A stretch of 37,415 bases of DNA from Pedobacter sp. (GCA_014378705.1 JACMND010000025.1:1-37415); one strand, 5' to 3'. Shown: positions 1 to 9,422, counted from the stretch's first letter. The notes: a model not told the origin generated them from the letters alone. Numbers and translations: made by a program.

Positions 1-788
1 GCATATTTAATTCCGCCAAGCACGTGTTTTAAAAATAATGGTTCGCTAAAACTTTCATCCGTGTGCCCGCCACCTGTATAAAAGGCACGGCCGCCATCAA
101 ACTCATGGTACCAGGCAATTGGGTGGTTATCGCCATTTTCACCTCCTTCATACGTTTCTTCATCCAGGTTGGCCAATACTTTTAAATCACCCTGAATGTT
201 TTTGTAATTATACCATTCGTCTGTTCTTTCCCAGCGTTTTGGTAAACCTATAGTCGAAATATGCGTGCTGTCAAGCACCTCAACTGTGGCCTTTCTTACA
301 TTTGAATTATTCGGGTGACTTAAGAAATAAGCACCAACTAATCTGTTATACCAGGGCCAGTCATACTCTGTATCCGCTGCGGCATGAATGCCTACGTATC
401 CGCCGCCGGCTTGAATATATCGTTCAAATTGTACCTGCTGATCTGCGTTAAGCACATTTAAGGTGGTACTTAAAAAAATGACCGTACTGTAATTCTTTAA
501 ACTATCCTCCGTAAAATAGTCCGCGTTTTTAGTGGTGTCAACCAAAAAATTATTTTCTTTCCCCAGCTTTTGTAAAGCCGCAATTCCACTTGGGATAGAA
601 GTATGATACCAGCCCTTCGTTTTAGTGAATAATAAAACCCTTGGGGTTTTTTGAGATTTCACATTTTCAAGTATACTGGTTTCCTTTGAAGCCTGCGGAA
701 CCACCATTTTACAAGCGTAAAATAGGATGGACACAAAAACTATAGACAGAAAAAAATAGCTGATCTTAATAGATTTAGAACTAAACAT
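1..788 (-). CDS. ThuA-domain lipoprotein (3' end cut by window edge)
   Basis: An open frame starts at an ATG at 786-788 and runs off the left edge without a stop, giving about 262 residues. The N-terminus is a lipoprotein signal with a hydrophobic stretch ending in LFYAC (Cys about residue 26), so the protein is probably anchored in the envelope. The body matches the ThuA (trehalose-utilization-like) glutamine-amidotransferase fold: RVLLFTKTKGWYHTS near residue 50, GGGYVGIHAAADTEYDWPWY in the middle, and HPIAWYHEFDGGRAFYTGGG with HTDESF and HVLGGIKYA at the end. ThuA proteins are usually about 220-280 residues, so little of this domain is missing, though some carry extra C-terminal domains that could lie outside. 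It sits downstream of the sugar isomerase-like gene on the same strand with a 123-base gap, which suggests a role in sugar or sugar-acid catabolism. The substrate is unknown. Confidence 0.85.
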   Translation of the reverse strand, partial: MFSSKSIKISYFFLSIVFVSILFYACKMVVPQASKETSILENVKSQKTPRVLLFTKTKGWYHTSIPSGIAALQKLGKENNFLVDTTKNADYFTEDSLKNYSTVIFLSTTLNVLNADQQVQFERYIQAGGGYVGIHAAADTEYDWPWYNRLVGAYFLSHPNNSNVRKATVEVLDSTHISTIGLPKRWERTDEWYNYKNIQGDLKVLANLDEETYEGGENGDNHPIAWYHEFDGGRAFYTGGGHTDESFSEPLFLKHVLGGIKY

Positions 789-911
789 TATAAATTATGA
801 GGGATTAGGTTAAGGTTAAAGAACACAAACTATTGCGAGTAAAAGCAATCAATGAGGAAATATCTCAATGAAATTGAATGGCCGGAACAGAAAAATCAGA
901 TGTTTAACCGT

Positions 912-1808
912 TTAAGCAACATCACAAATCTGAACACCTTGTTTTAATGAAGCCAATTTATCCGGGCGTTTTGGAATAAATTCTTGTGCTACATACCCCT
1001 TATAGCCTGTATCAACAATTGCTTTCATAATTGCGGGGTAATATAGTTCCTGTGATTCATCAATTTCATTTCGTCCGGGTACGCCACCGGTATGGAAGTG
1101 GGAAATATATTTACTGTACTGCCTGATGTTTGCGATTACATTGCCTTCCATTATTTGCATGTGATAAATATCGTAAAGTAATTTAAACCGATCTGAACCT
1201 ACTTCATCGCATAACGCAACTCCCCATTCGGTATGATCACATTGATAATCTTTATGATCTACTTTGCTGTTTAAAAGTTCCATCACTAAGGTTACTTTGT
1301 GTTTTTCCGCAGCATTCATCAGGCGTTTTAAACCTATTGCGCTATTTTTAATTCCCTGCTCATCATCTAAACCATTGCGGTTACCAGAAAAACAAATAAT
1401 TTGGGTATAACCAGCTGCCGCTACTTTAGGCAATACATCCTCATAGCTTTTTACTAATTCATCATGAAGTTTTAAATCGTTAAATCCTTGCCCGATACCT
1501 TTACCTGCGCCCCAGGGCAAGGCGGATGTTAACCCATATTTTTTTAACATAGGCCATTCTTCCGGTCCGACCAATTCTATGGAAGACAAACCGATATTTT
1601 TCGCTGCTTTACAAAGATCTTCCAAAGGAATGGATTCATAACACCAACGGCAAACAGAGTGGTTTACTTTACCTTTTAAAGTGGTTTCCAATACGGCCTC
1701 GGCCGCAGAAACACGATCAATCAAACTGTTTCCCATAATGGCTGCTGTTGTAGCGGCAACAAATTTTAATGCGGTCCTCCTTGAAAGACCTGATTGATCT
1801 TGTTCCAT
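912..1808 (-). CDS. Tat-exported TIM-barrel sugar isomerase/epimerase (hydroxypyruvate isomerase-like)
   Basis: A 298-residue protein with a twin-arginine signal: LSRRTALKF (Arg10-Arg11) followed by an Ala-rich hydrophobic segment to about residue 36, implying export of the folded enzyme to the periplasm. The remainder is an AP-endonuclease-family-2 (xylose isomerase-like) TIM barrel. Candidate metal ligands lie in conserved contexts: Glu in LVMELLNSK, Asp in LLYDIYHMQ, His in HFHTGGVPGRNEID, and Glu in GYVAQEFIP. The HxHxGxxPGR pattern is typical of the hydroxypyruvate isomerase branch. It follows the susD gene after 174 bases and precedes the ThuA gene, so it probably acts on the sugar or sugar acid imported by this locus. 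The exact reaction cannot be read from sequence. Confidence 0.85.
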   Translation of the reverse strand: MEQDQSGLSRRTALKFVAATTAAIMGNSLIDRVSAAEAVLETTLKGKVNHSVCRWCYESIPLEDLCKAAKNIGLSSIELVGPEEWPMLKKYGLTSALPWGAGKGIGQGFNDLKLHDELVKSYEDVLPKVAAAGYTQIICFSGNRNGLDDEQGIKNSAIGLKRLMNAAEKHKVTLVMELLNSKVDHKDYQCDHTEWGVALCDEVGSDRFKLLYDIYHMQIMEGNVIANIRQYSKYISHFHTGGVPGRNEIDESQELYYPAIMKAIVDTGYKGYVAQEFIPKRPDKLASLKQGVQICDVA

Positions 1809-1925
1809 AATTTTTAATTAAATCATAATACTGAAAAGTAACGACAAGACTATAAGATTCTAAAAAGCCTTTCTGTATTTAGAATTCTTGCTAAGATAAA
1901 GCCTAAAAGTATTTATTTTTATATA

Positions 1926-1967
1926 ATTGTTATGCCTAATTTGCTTTCGCGTTTAAAGCATAACAAT
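1926..1967 (-). terminator. Inverted repeat after susD, possible terminator
   Basis: Perfect 10-bp arms ATTGTTATGC (1926-1935) and GCATAACAAT (1958-1967) enclose 22 bases. On the minus strand, an internal GCTTT/AAAGC pairing competes with the outer stem. The sequence after the hairpin on that strand is A/T-rich but lacks a clean T run, so termination is uncertain. It lies 16 bases beyond the susD stop and could reduce read-through into the TIM-barrel gene or stabilise the susCD mRNA end. Confidence 0.4.
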
Positions 1968-1982
1968 CAATTTAAGTTAATA

Positions 1983-3782
1983 TTAATACAGCGGATTTTG
2001 AATTAGTTTACTGTTTCGATTCATTTCATCAAGTTTTATTGGCAAGAAGTAAAAACGTGCGTTCCACTCTCTGGTTTGGGCATTAATAAGGGAGTAAGCT
2101 CTATCCGGCATCACCTTTCCGGAAGCGTCCATTGTGCCATCAATTCTTACACCTGCCGCATTTAAATAAGCTGTAGAGGCAATGAGCCAGCGACGAACGT
2201 CGAAAAAACGCTGGTCTTCAAATGCCAGTTCAACACGACGTTCATTTCTGTAACGATCAATTAATGCAGCACCACTTTCTGTTACCGGTGGCATTCCAAC
2301 TCTGGAACGGATCATATTCAGGTAGGTTATAGCCTCTGATTCCTGGCCTAAACCAATACAAGCTTCAGCATAATTAAGCAAAATTTCTGAATAACGGATG
2401 TGTCGCCACGGCTGCTCTTGTTTATTAAATTGCGCATCCAGAGTCGGATCAATGAATTTACGCATATAGTAACCGGTGTAAGTACCATTCCAATCTTCGA
2501 AAGCACTATTCCTGGTGTCTAAACCAGCCTGAACGGTTCCGTCAGGTTTTACGTAATATCCTGTTTGGATAATACCAATCGGATCTTTAGTTGCCGCGTC
2601 TGTTGGTCGTGGACGCCATACGGCTCCTTCATAATTGATGCTGGCATATAAACGTGGGTCGCGGTTTGCATAAGGGTTGGCTTTGTGCACAGGATTGCTC
2701 CAGCTAAACTTTGTTCCGTCAGCCATTTCGTAAGCGTCAACCATTTGGCCAATGGGCGTATTGCTTCCCCATCCATGCCATCCATTCGGGTTATTGTATA
2801 AACCCGGATTATATCCATCCCAATTTTCATCTGTTTTTTTTGTGAAATACCTGATGTAAATATCTTCTGAAGTTTCTTTTAAAAGGAAAATGTCACCGTA
2901 TTTTTTAGAAGCTTCAGCGGCCGTTGCAGGTGTACCAGGTTGATATAAACTGTAAGCGCCTAAATCAATTACCGCTTTCGCGGCATCTTTGGCGGCTTGC
3001 CAGCGTGCAGGTCTGTTACCATCGGCGTAACCAACTAATTCTTTGTTTACTCCGCCTGCCCATGCTGCGTTACTATTAAACAAATCACTGGCAGCGTATA
3101 ATAATACTCTTGATTTTAGCGCCAATGCCGCTCCTTTAGTTGCACGGCCTTTATTGTTCCCGGATTGTATAACGGGTAAAAATAATGCCGCTGAATCTAA
3201 TTGGGAAGTGATGTAATTAATACATTCTGCGTAGGTGTTCCTTTCAGCTTCAAAATCATCCTGCAGGCCATAGGCTTTTGTAATAATCGGAACCCCGCCA
3301 TAGATTGAAACTAGGTCATGATACAGAAATCCTCTTAAAAAATAAACTTCACCTTTTAATGCAGCTTTATCTTCAGCCCTGTCAAAAGGGACTTTCTCTA
3401 TATTTTCAAAAAAGACATTTGCGGCACGTATAAACTGGTATTTGTATGACCAGTTCATACCTCTCTGTCTGTTGGCAGACCAAAAGCCTGATTCAAAGAT
3501 GGATAAATCACTTGGCGTGATTAAGCTTTTAGTCACGTTGCTGCTTCCAAAATCAGCATTGTAACTGGTTTCATCCACCATGGATGACATCATGATGTTA
3601 CTAAACCCATGTGGAATGCCAAAATAAATATTGTTTACAAAGCTTTGAGCCAAAGCAGGATCACCCCATACAGCATCTTCAGCATATTTATCTAATGGTT
3701 TTTGGTTCAGAAAATCCTTTTTACACGATGCTATCCCAAAAGAGACCAAAACAATCGCAATTATATATTTTATCTTTTTCAT
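1983..3782 (-). CDS. SusD/RagB-family nutrient-binding lipoprotein
   Basis: The SusD-family surface lipoprotein that caps the neighbouring SusC barrel and captures substrate. The best start is the ATG at 3780-3782, giving MKKIKYIIAIVLVSFGIASC with a lipobox (IASC) at about residue 20 and KKD after the Cys. An in-frame ATG 21 bases upstream (3801-3803) would add MIKELNS, which makes a worse signal peptide. Family hallmarks are the N-terminal FLNQKPLDKY, TPR-like helices with GEVYFLRGFLYHDLVSIYGGVPII, and a C-terminal part with HIRYSEILLNYAEACIGLGQ, YLNMIRSRVGMP and RNERRVELAFEDQRFFDVRRW. About 599 residues is in the normal range. It lies 24 bases after the susC stop (3 bases for the longer start), clearly cotranscribed. 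The ligand cannot be predicted because no glycoside hydrolase is visible here. Confidence 0.95.
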   Translation of the reverse strand: MKKIKYIIAIVLVSFGIASCKKDFLNQKPLDKYAEDAVWGDPALAQSFVNNIYFGIPHGFSNIMMSSMVDETSYNADFGSSNVTKSLITPSDLSIFESGFWSANRQRGMNWSYKYQFIRAANVFFENIEKVPFDRAEDKAALKGEVYFLRGFLYHDLVSIYGGVPIITKAYGLQDDFEAERNTYAECINYITSQLDSAALFLPVIQSGNNKGRATKGAALALKSRVLLYAASDLFNSNAAWAGGVNKELVGYADGNRPARWQAAKDAAKAVIDLGAYSLYQPGTPATAAEASKKYGDIFLLKETSEDIYIRYFTKKTDENWDGYNPGLYNNPNGWHGWGSNTPIGQMVDAYEMADGTKFSWSNPVHKANPYANRDPRLYASINYEGAVWRPRPTDAATKDPIGIIQTGYYVKPDGTVQAGLDTRNSAFEDWNGTYTGYYMRKFIDPTLDAQFNKQEQPWRHIRYSEILLNYAEACIGLGQESEAITYLNMIRSRVGMPPVTESGAALIDRYRNERRVELAFEDQRFFDVRRWLIASTAYLNAAGVRIDGTMDASGKVMPDRAYSLINAQTREWNARFYFLPIKLDEMNRNSKLIQNPLY

Positions 3783-3806
3783 GCTATTAAGTTCTTTAAT
3801 CATCCC

Positions 3807-6800
3807 TTAAAAATTAACCGATAAACCGCCGTTTATAATTTTTTGCAGGGGATATCCCTGTCCACTTCCTGAACCCATTTCAGGGTCGAAATCTTTCATA
3901 TCCGGGCTGTATGTAAACAGATTATAAGCGTTTACATATACCCGAAGGTTCTGAAGGCTTAAGCGGGAGATCATTTTCTTTGGTAAATTAAACCCAAGTT
4001 CTATGTTTTTTAACCGAACATAATCTGTTTTCTTTAACCAAAATGTATTTCCCTGCCCAACCCAATATTCATTTCCCCTGTTAAAAGTCCGCGGTCCGGT
4101 TGCGTTTGGGTTTTCAGGCGTCCATCGGTTATCAGAGAAGCTGGACATATAATTTCCAATTTCACCAGACTCCGTAGAGATGTATTGAATTCCTCCCGTT
4201 GCACCTTGTACCAAGGCCGCCAGGTCAAAACCTTTAAATCGCAGGTTCATGTTTATACCACCGGTAAAAGTTGGATCATTATTTTTATCGATCCTTACGC
4301 GGTCAAAATCATCAATCTTACCGTCCTTATTATAATCTTCAAAGATTACATCACCGGGTTGTGCATTACTTAGGTGAGGATAATTATTAACTGCTGCCTG
4401 GTCTTTAAAAATACCGATCGCATTGTAGTAAACCCCGCTATTCATAGGCCGGCCGGTTGATTGCTGATAATCGGGATTGCCGGGCGTTTCATCCCAGAAA
4501 AGGATTTCGTTTTTAGAATAGCCACCGTTAAACCCAAAAGAATAAGTCAGGTTATTTGCTTGTTTGTTATAGTTTACACTAAAATCAAAACCTTTGTTCC
4601 CAACTTTCCCAATATTCTCCCTTGGCAAAGTTAATCCTGTTGATGAAGGCACAGAAGCATTGCGCCACCACAATATTTGCGACCGTTTATTATTAAAATA
4701 ATCTGCGGTTACTGTTAAGTTGTTGTTTAAAAATTCAGCATCAAATCCAATGTTTGCCTGATTTGCAACTTCCCACGTTACATCTCTATTGGGAGTTACT
4801 GTTTGGTATAAAGCGGGATTTTCAATGCCGCCGTTTGTAATAAAGGGAAGTGAAGGGTTATAGTTCTGGGCTCTTATCCCACCCAAACTATAGGTTGCCA
4901 GGTATTGCCACTCATCAATTTGATCATTACCGGTTTGACCCCATGAAGCCCTGATCTTAAGCGAATTTACTGCTTTGCTTAAGCGATTTTTCCAGAACTC
5001 TTCCTCAGAGATTTTATATCCTACAGAAACACCGGGGAAAAATCCGAAGCGATTGTTTTCTGGAAAAATATAGGAGCCCTGATATCTCCAAACAAATTCA
5101 GCGAGGTATTTTTGCTTAAAATCATAATTAACCCTGCCAAAATAATTTAAACGGGCTTGCGTAAATGCCGAGCCGTTGTTGGACATAAATTCGTCAGTTG
5201 ATCCGGCAAACATTTGATCTAGTAATGCCGAGTTAAAATTGCGACGGTATCCGCTAAAATTATCCCCTCTGCCGGTTATTTTTTCTGCCCCAGCTAAAAA
5301 AGTCACACTGTGATTTGTTAAAAATGTTGTTTCGTAGTTTACCAACCCGTTTAGAAGGATATTCTGCCTGTCTTCCATGTACTGGTTTAATGCCGGACTT
5401 TCAAATCCCCTCTTAGATTTTTGGAGGATAGGTTGATTATTCGCATCAAATCCATTTAAAGAGTATAGGTACCAGGGGGTTTGCCATGTTTTCTGAAACC
5501 TGAAATTTTTGTCGAATGAAGCATTACCTGTTAATGAAAGCCCTTTTACCCAGGGAACGATAACGTTAAGTCTCATATTACTATTTAATACATAACGCTT
5601 ATCATGGTCGTACCCGGTAGCTTTTGTACTTACAACGACCGGGTTATCACCATACTCGATATCTGGTCCGGGAGTTCCGTCAGGCCAATAAGCAGTCATG
5701 GTTGGTTTCCCCCGCATAACCATTCTAAATATGCTGCCTGCAGAACGGGTAGGGAAGTTGCGATCTTCATTTCGTCCAGCTATATCAAAAGCTAAACTTA
5801 TATTTTTGTTGATCTTGCCGTCCAGGTTGGTTCGGAAATCATATTGATTATACTTAGTTCCACTATTGTAATAAAATCCTGACTGCCCTTTGCTTGACAT
5901 CGAAACCAGGTATCTGACACTTTCACTCCCACCTGAAATGGACAAGTTTCCATAATTTTGACCAGACCAGGGTTTTAATACTTCATCAAACCAATTTGTA
6001 TTTGGAAAATTCCATGGATCGGATCCATCGGCGAATTTTTGAATCTGGTCATTGGTATAAACGGGTTTATAACCAGCCGGATCTTTATAGTAAGCAATTT
6101 CATTGATCATGGTTGCATAAGTAGGTGCATCAGCCATCTGAGGCAATCTGGTAGGTGCGCCGAAACCCTGATTGAAGCTTGCGGAGATAGTTGGCTTCCC
6201 AACTTTACCCCTTTTCGTGGTAACTAAAATAACCCCGTTTGCAGCTTGTGCTCCATAAATTGCCGCGGATGCATCTTTTAAAACAGATATGCTTTCAATA
6301 GTAGTTGGATCTATTCTTTCCAATGACCGGCCCGGGATGCCATCTACAACAACTAAAGGATCATTGTTATTTAAAGTATTACTTCCTCTTATCCTAAGTC
6401 GCGATCCGTCGGCTCCCGGTTCACTACTTGGAGTTACAACCACTAAACCTGATAATCTGCCTGCTAAACTATTGGTAACGTTAGTAGACGGGGATTGAGC
6501 AATTTCAGACCCTTTTACCTGACTGACCGCACCCGTTAATGTCGCTTTTTTCTGGGTACCATATCCTACAACAACTACTTCAGAAAGGCTTTGGCTATCT
6601 GTTATTAAAATTACTTTTATTTCAGTCCTGTTATTAATGGGTTCCTCTTTACTTATGTAACCAATGTAGGTAAACACTAATATGCCATTTCCATCTGGCG
6701 CATTTAGTGTAAACTGTCCCTTTTCATCGGTGCTTGTACCTATAGCTGTTCCTTTAATTTTTACACTTACACCAATTAGGGGCTCACCGTTGTCTTCTGT

Positions 6801-7241
6801 AACAGTTCCTTTAAGAGAAATTTTGTCGGAATTTACCTCAACTTCCAGTTTGCCAATGCTTAAGGTTGCAGGAAATGATGCTGGGGTACTTAATACAATC
6901 CGGTCATTAATTGCTTCGTAGGCAATCCCGTTTAATTTAAATAGTTTATCTAAAACGCTTCCTAGCTTTTCTTCGACAGCCGCAATAGAAATTTTTTGAT
7001 CTACTTTAATTAAATCTTTACTGTATATAAATTTCACTTCGGCATCCTTTTCCAAATTCTTTAAAATAAGATTTAAAGTTTTGCTTTCGGCAGTAATGTT
7101 AACAGTTCTGTTCAATACCGTTTGGGCATGAGTGTTACTGGCTAATGAAATTCCGGTAAAAACAAGCGTAATTATAAGTTGACTCAATGTAATCTTCATA
7201 ATTGTATACCAGTCAAAATGAATCGGTAAATTAATTTTCAT
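3807..7241 (-). CDS. SusC/RagA-family TonB-dependent outer-membrane transporter with STN domain
   Basis: 1144 residues. A second in-frame ATG (codon 15, at 7197-7199) begins MKITLSQLIITLVFTG, the actual signal-peptide core, with likely cleavage after THA near residue 39. The upstream start adds a 14-residue extension, so the start is uncertain. Domain order: STN (secretin/TonB N-terminal) about 50-118 (NRTVNITAESKTLNLIL, VKFIYSKDLI, GIAYEAINDRIVL); CarboxypepD_reg-like beta sandwich about 142-212 (LKGTVTEDNGEPLIGVSV); the SusC signature SLSEVVVVGYGTQKK; plug to about residue 345; then the 22-stranded barrel ending in INGGLSVNF. The STN domain is the element that talks to FecR anti-sigma factors in cell-surface signalling, matching the fecR and ECF sigma genes directly upstream. 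The partner SusD lies immediately downstream. Confidence 0.95.
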   Translation of the reverse strand: MKINLPIHFDWYTIMKITLSQLIITLVFTGISLASNTHAQTVLNRTVNITAESKTLNLILKNLEKDAEVKFIYSKDLIKVDQKISIAAVEEKLGSVLDKLFKLNGIAYEAINDRIVLSTPASFPATLSIGKLEVEVNSDKISLKGTVTEDNGEPLIGVSVKIKGTAIGTSTDEKGQFTLNAPDGNGILVFTYIGYISKEEPINNRTEIKVILITDSQSLSEVVVVGYGTQKKATLTGAVSQVKGSEIAQSPSTNVTNSLAGRLSGLVVVTPSSEPGADGSRLRIRGSNTLNNNDPLVVVDGIPGRSLERIDPTTIESISVLKDASAAIYGAQAANGVILVTTKRGKVGKPTISASFNQGFGAPTRLPQMADAPTYATMINEIAYYKDPAGYKPVYTNDQIQKFADGSDPWNFPNTNWFDEVLKPWSGQNYGNLSISGGSESVRYLVSMSSKGQSGFYYNSGTKYNQYDFRTNLDGKINKNISLAFDIAGRNEDRNFPTRSAGSIFRMVMRGKPTMTAYWPDGTPGPDIEYGDNPVVVSTKATGYDHDKRYVLNSNMRLNVIVPWVKGLSLTGNASFDKNFRFQKTWQTPWYLYSLNGFDANNQPILQKSKRGFESPALNQYMEDRQNILLNGLVNYETTFLTNHSVTFLAGAEKITGRGDNFSGYRRNFNSALLDQMFAGSTDEFMSNNGSAFTQARLNYFGRVNYDFKQKYLAEFVWRYQGSYIFPENNRFGFFPGVSVGYKISEEEFWKNRLSKAVNSLKIRASWGQTGNDQIDEWQYLATYSLGGIRAQNYNPSLPFITNGGIENPALYQTVTPNRDVTWEVANQANIGFDAEFLNNNLTVTADYFNNKRSQILWWRNASVPSSTGLTLPRENIGKVGNKGFDFSVNYNKQANNLTYSFGFNGGYSKNEILFWDETPGNPDYQQSTGRPMNSGVYYNAIGIFKDQAAVNNYPHLSNAQPGDVIFEDYNKDGKIDDFDRVRIDKNNDPTFTGGINMNLRFKGFDLAALVQGATGGIQYISTESGEIGNYMSSFSDNRWTPENPNATGPRTFNRGNEYWVGQGNTFWLKKTDYVRLKNIELGFNLPKKMISRLSLQNLRVYVNAYNLFTYSPDMKDFDPEMGSGSGQGYPLQKIINGGLSVNF

Positions 7242-7311
7242 ATTTTAGTGTGTTTCTTTTGGTTAAAATTGAGACAATTCAAGCCCCTCAAATCTGATTG
7301 TAGCAGATATT

Positions 7312-7363
7312 AAAGAAGGGTTTTAAGGCTCGGGAATGGTAATGACATTTCCGGGCCTTCTTT
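7312..7363 (-). promoter_or_regulatory. Overlapping inverted repeats between fecR and susC
   Basis: In the 138-base fecR-susC gap, an inner stem pairs 7325-7338 with 7346-7359 (12 of 14 positions pair on the transcribed minus strand, loop of 7). An outer perfect 8-bp repeat, AAAGAAGG (7312-7319) and CCTTCTTT (7356-7363), shares its right arm with the inner stem, so the two pairings exclude each other. No T tract follows on the minus strand. This may be an mRNA-processing or attenuation element that sets susC output relative to fecR. That function is inference. Confidence 0.4.
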
Positions 7364-7379
7364 ATAAAAATTTTAATTT

Positions 7380-8411
7380 CTATTCATTGGCGAAGGATTT
7401 TGGTTTAATAATTAGCTGGTTAGTGGTTTTTTTTAGGATAATATTATTCCCATTTATTTCATAAGTCACATTAAGAGATTTACCAAGCATTTCCAGAATC
7501 TCCGGGAGGCTCTGGTTTGTAAAATCAGCATTTAAAGTGTACAGTAAAATATTTGCATCGCTTGTATGAATATTGATTTGAAATTGGGTGTTAAGCGCTT
7601 TTAAAATGTCGGGCATAGCGGTATTTTCAAATGATATTGATTTTTTTCCCCATATCCTCGGAACTGAAATCTGCTTTTCATCCCTTTTCAGTAAATGAGG
7701 TTCATTTTTAGATAAAACCGCTTTTTGTTTGGGTAAAAGAAATACTTCTGTTTTTTCTACATCAGGAATTCTGACAGAAACTTCCCCTGTCAAAACGCAT
7801 ACTTCCGTTGGCAGGTCTTTAATTGCTTTTATAAAAAAACTCGTCCCTAAAACACGTGTAACAACACCACCACCGTAAATAACAAAGGGATGTTTATGGT
7901 CTGGCTTTACATCATAAAATACTTCTCCATCCATTTTTAACAGCCTTAAACGCCCTGCAAATTTTTTAGGGTATTTAATTGTGCTATTTGGATATAGCCA
8001 AACAATAGTACTGTCAGGAAGTACCCTCTTTTGAATCAAATTAGTTAAATTAGAAACAATAATTATCTCCTTGCGGATATTGGCTGGTTTTGATTCCCAT
8101 TTGAAAATAAAGAAAAACCCGAATACCATTAAAAAAATTGCCGCCGCGGCAGTTAAAAACCGGGAAATGGGTCTGTAGTTTCTGCTCCTGAAAACTTTTG
8201 GCTGAACAATTATGGTTTTTTTTGCCTCAATTTTTGTTTTTATCCCGTTTAACAAACGGCTCTTAATTAGATTTTGTTCAATTGTAGAAGGGGCCTCATC
8301 AGGCTCATTACCTAATGAATCATACCAATTATGAACATCTTGTATTTCTTCAGGGGTACAATTTCCCTTTAAATATTTTTGCAATAATTTATCGGTTACC
8401 TGATTTATCAT
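7380..8411 (-). CDS. FecR-family anti-sigma factor
   Basis: 343 residues. The cytoplasmic N-terminal part (about 1-83) contains LLQKYLKGNCTPEEIQDVHNWY, the usual sigma-binding helical segment. One membrane span lies at about 84-104 (FLTAAAAIFLMVFGFFFIF). The periplasmic FecR domain spans about 125-215 (LPDSTIVWLYPNSTIKYPKKF, RLLKMDGEVFYDV, HPFVIYGGGVVTRVLGTSF, VCVLTGEVSV). A C-terminal DUF4974-type domain (about 265-335: ISFENTAMPDILKALNTQFQ, LPEILEMLGKSLNVTYEIN) resembles the STN fold and is the expected contact for the transporter. It lies between the ECF sigma gene (173-base gap) and the susC gene. By family knowledge it holds the sigma factor until the STN domain signals that substrate is bound. 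Confidence 0.93.
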   Translation of the reverse strand: MINQVTDKLLQKYLKGNCTPEEIQDVHNWYDSLGNEPDEAPSTIEQNLIKSRLLNGIKTKIEAKKTIIVQPKVFRSRNYRPISRFLTAAAAIFLMVFGFFFIFKWESKPANIRKEIIIVSNLTNLIQKRVLPDSTIVWLYPNSTIKYPKKFAGRLRLLKMDGEVFYDVKPDHKHPFVIYGGGVVTRVLGTSFFIKAIKDLPTEVCVLTGEVSVRIPDVEKTEVFLLPKQKAVLSKNEPHLLKRDEKQISVPRIWGKKSISFENTAMPDILKALNTQFQINIHTSDANILLYTLNADFTNQSLPEILEMLGKSLNVTYEINGNNIILKKTTNQLIIKPKSFANE

Positions 8412-8584
8412 CGGCTGTTTTAGGTTTGTTTTTATTGATTACCGCCACACATATATAAAGACAGCTATCTCAGGCGCAACCCCTACCCAACTTGAAAATA
8501 TACTTGTAAACGGGCCTTTATAGCTTGTTAAAAATATTTTTTTAAGAACTTTATGGATTGTATGCTTACAGAAAAGAAGTGAAT

Positions 8585-9178
8585 TTATTCTAAAAAAAGA
8601 GATATGGTTAAATAAATAGCCAGGCGGCTTACTTCTTCCAACCCTACCCGAAGGCGACGGATGGCTTTTGTGAGGTGATTTTCAACGGTTTTCTCGGATA
8701 TATGCAGAAACTCGGCAATCTCCCGGTTGCTTTTGTGCTGTTTACGGCTTAGTTCAAAAACAGACCTGCACTTTTCAGGCAGATACTTAATTTCTCTTTC
8801 CAGGTTTCTGTTAAGGTCATTTAGTAAAATATTTTCCTCTAATGAGGTATCCAGATTATCAGAAACAATAAGCATTTTTTCTTTGTAGGCGTTTCTAATA
8901 ATTTCCTTTTTAATATGATTGATAACCCTGTACCTGATGGCCGTATATAGATAGGCTCCCAATGAATCCCTTATGTTTAAAGTTTCTCTGTTTAACCATA
9001 AAGCAGTGAAAACGTCCTGCACAATTTCCTCGGATACTTCTTTGTTTTTAATTTTTTTACATGAGGAACAATAAAGTTTTAACCAGTAACGATTGAAGAT
9101 TTCTTCAAAAGCATCCGCCCGGCTCTCTTTAAGAGAAACTAAAAGATCATGCTCCGTTATGTTTTCAAAATTCAGCAT
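8585..9178 (-). CDS. ECF-type RNA polymerase sigma factor
   Basis: 197 residues, the normal size for a Bacteroidota ECF sigma-70 factor. The sigma-2 region covers about 20-85 (ADAFEEIFNRYWLKLY, then VSEEIVQDVFTALWLNRE and LGAYLYTAIRYRVINHIKK). The sigma-4 region covers about 118-177 with a helix-turn-helix (LPEKCRSVFELSRKQHKSNR, EIAEFLHISEKTVENHLTKAI). A hydrophobic C-terminal tail (LAIYLTISLFLE) follows and is common in this group. It is the first gene of the sigma-fecR-susC-susD set and should drive it, possibly including itself. I see no clear TAnnTTTG promoter upstream, so an ECF-type or weaker promoter in 9179-9422 is likely. Confidence 0.93.
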   Translation of the reverse strand: MLNFENITEHDLLVSLKESRADAFEEIFNRYWLKLYCSSCKKIKNKEVSEEIVQDVFTALWLNRETLNIRDSLGAYLYTAIRYRVINHIKKEIIRNAYKEKMLIVSDNLDTSLEENILLNDLNRNLEREIKYLPEKCRSVFELSRKQHKSNREIAEFLHISEKTVENHLTKAIRRLRVGLEEVSRLAIYLTISLFLE

Positions 9179-9422
9179 ACCTTATTTTAAAATAAATTAT
9201 GTGTCTGCCGATGAATGGGCTTAAGTACAGCTTATTATTAAATTTTAGCTTCTTTATTGTTAAATGAAGTAACGAAAAATATTATTATCATCAAAAACAT
9301 TACTTGAGAAAAATTAATTTTTTATGAATTATGCTGTTAATTCAGGTTAGCATAAATTAGTGCATAGCAGGTATGATGTTTGAATTACAGACAACAATAT
9401 AAACCAATAAATTAAGTATTCT

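Noticed and set aside
6039-6921. Several open frames of 62-79 codons on the plus strand
   Set aside because: All are antisense to the susC gene and reflect its codon bias; none has a signal peptide or family resemblance.
1-9178. Complete polysaccharide utilization locus
   Set aside because: No glycoside hydrolase, polysaccharide lyase or carbohydrate esterase is present inside the window, so only an uptake and signalling locus can be supported.
9182-9195. Perfect palindrome TTATTTTAAAATAA before the ECF sigma gene
   Set aside because: It is only A and T in an A/T-rich spacer, so a chance palindrome is likely; no other support for an operator.
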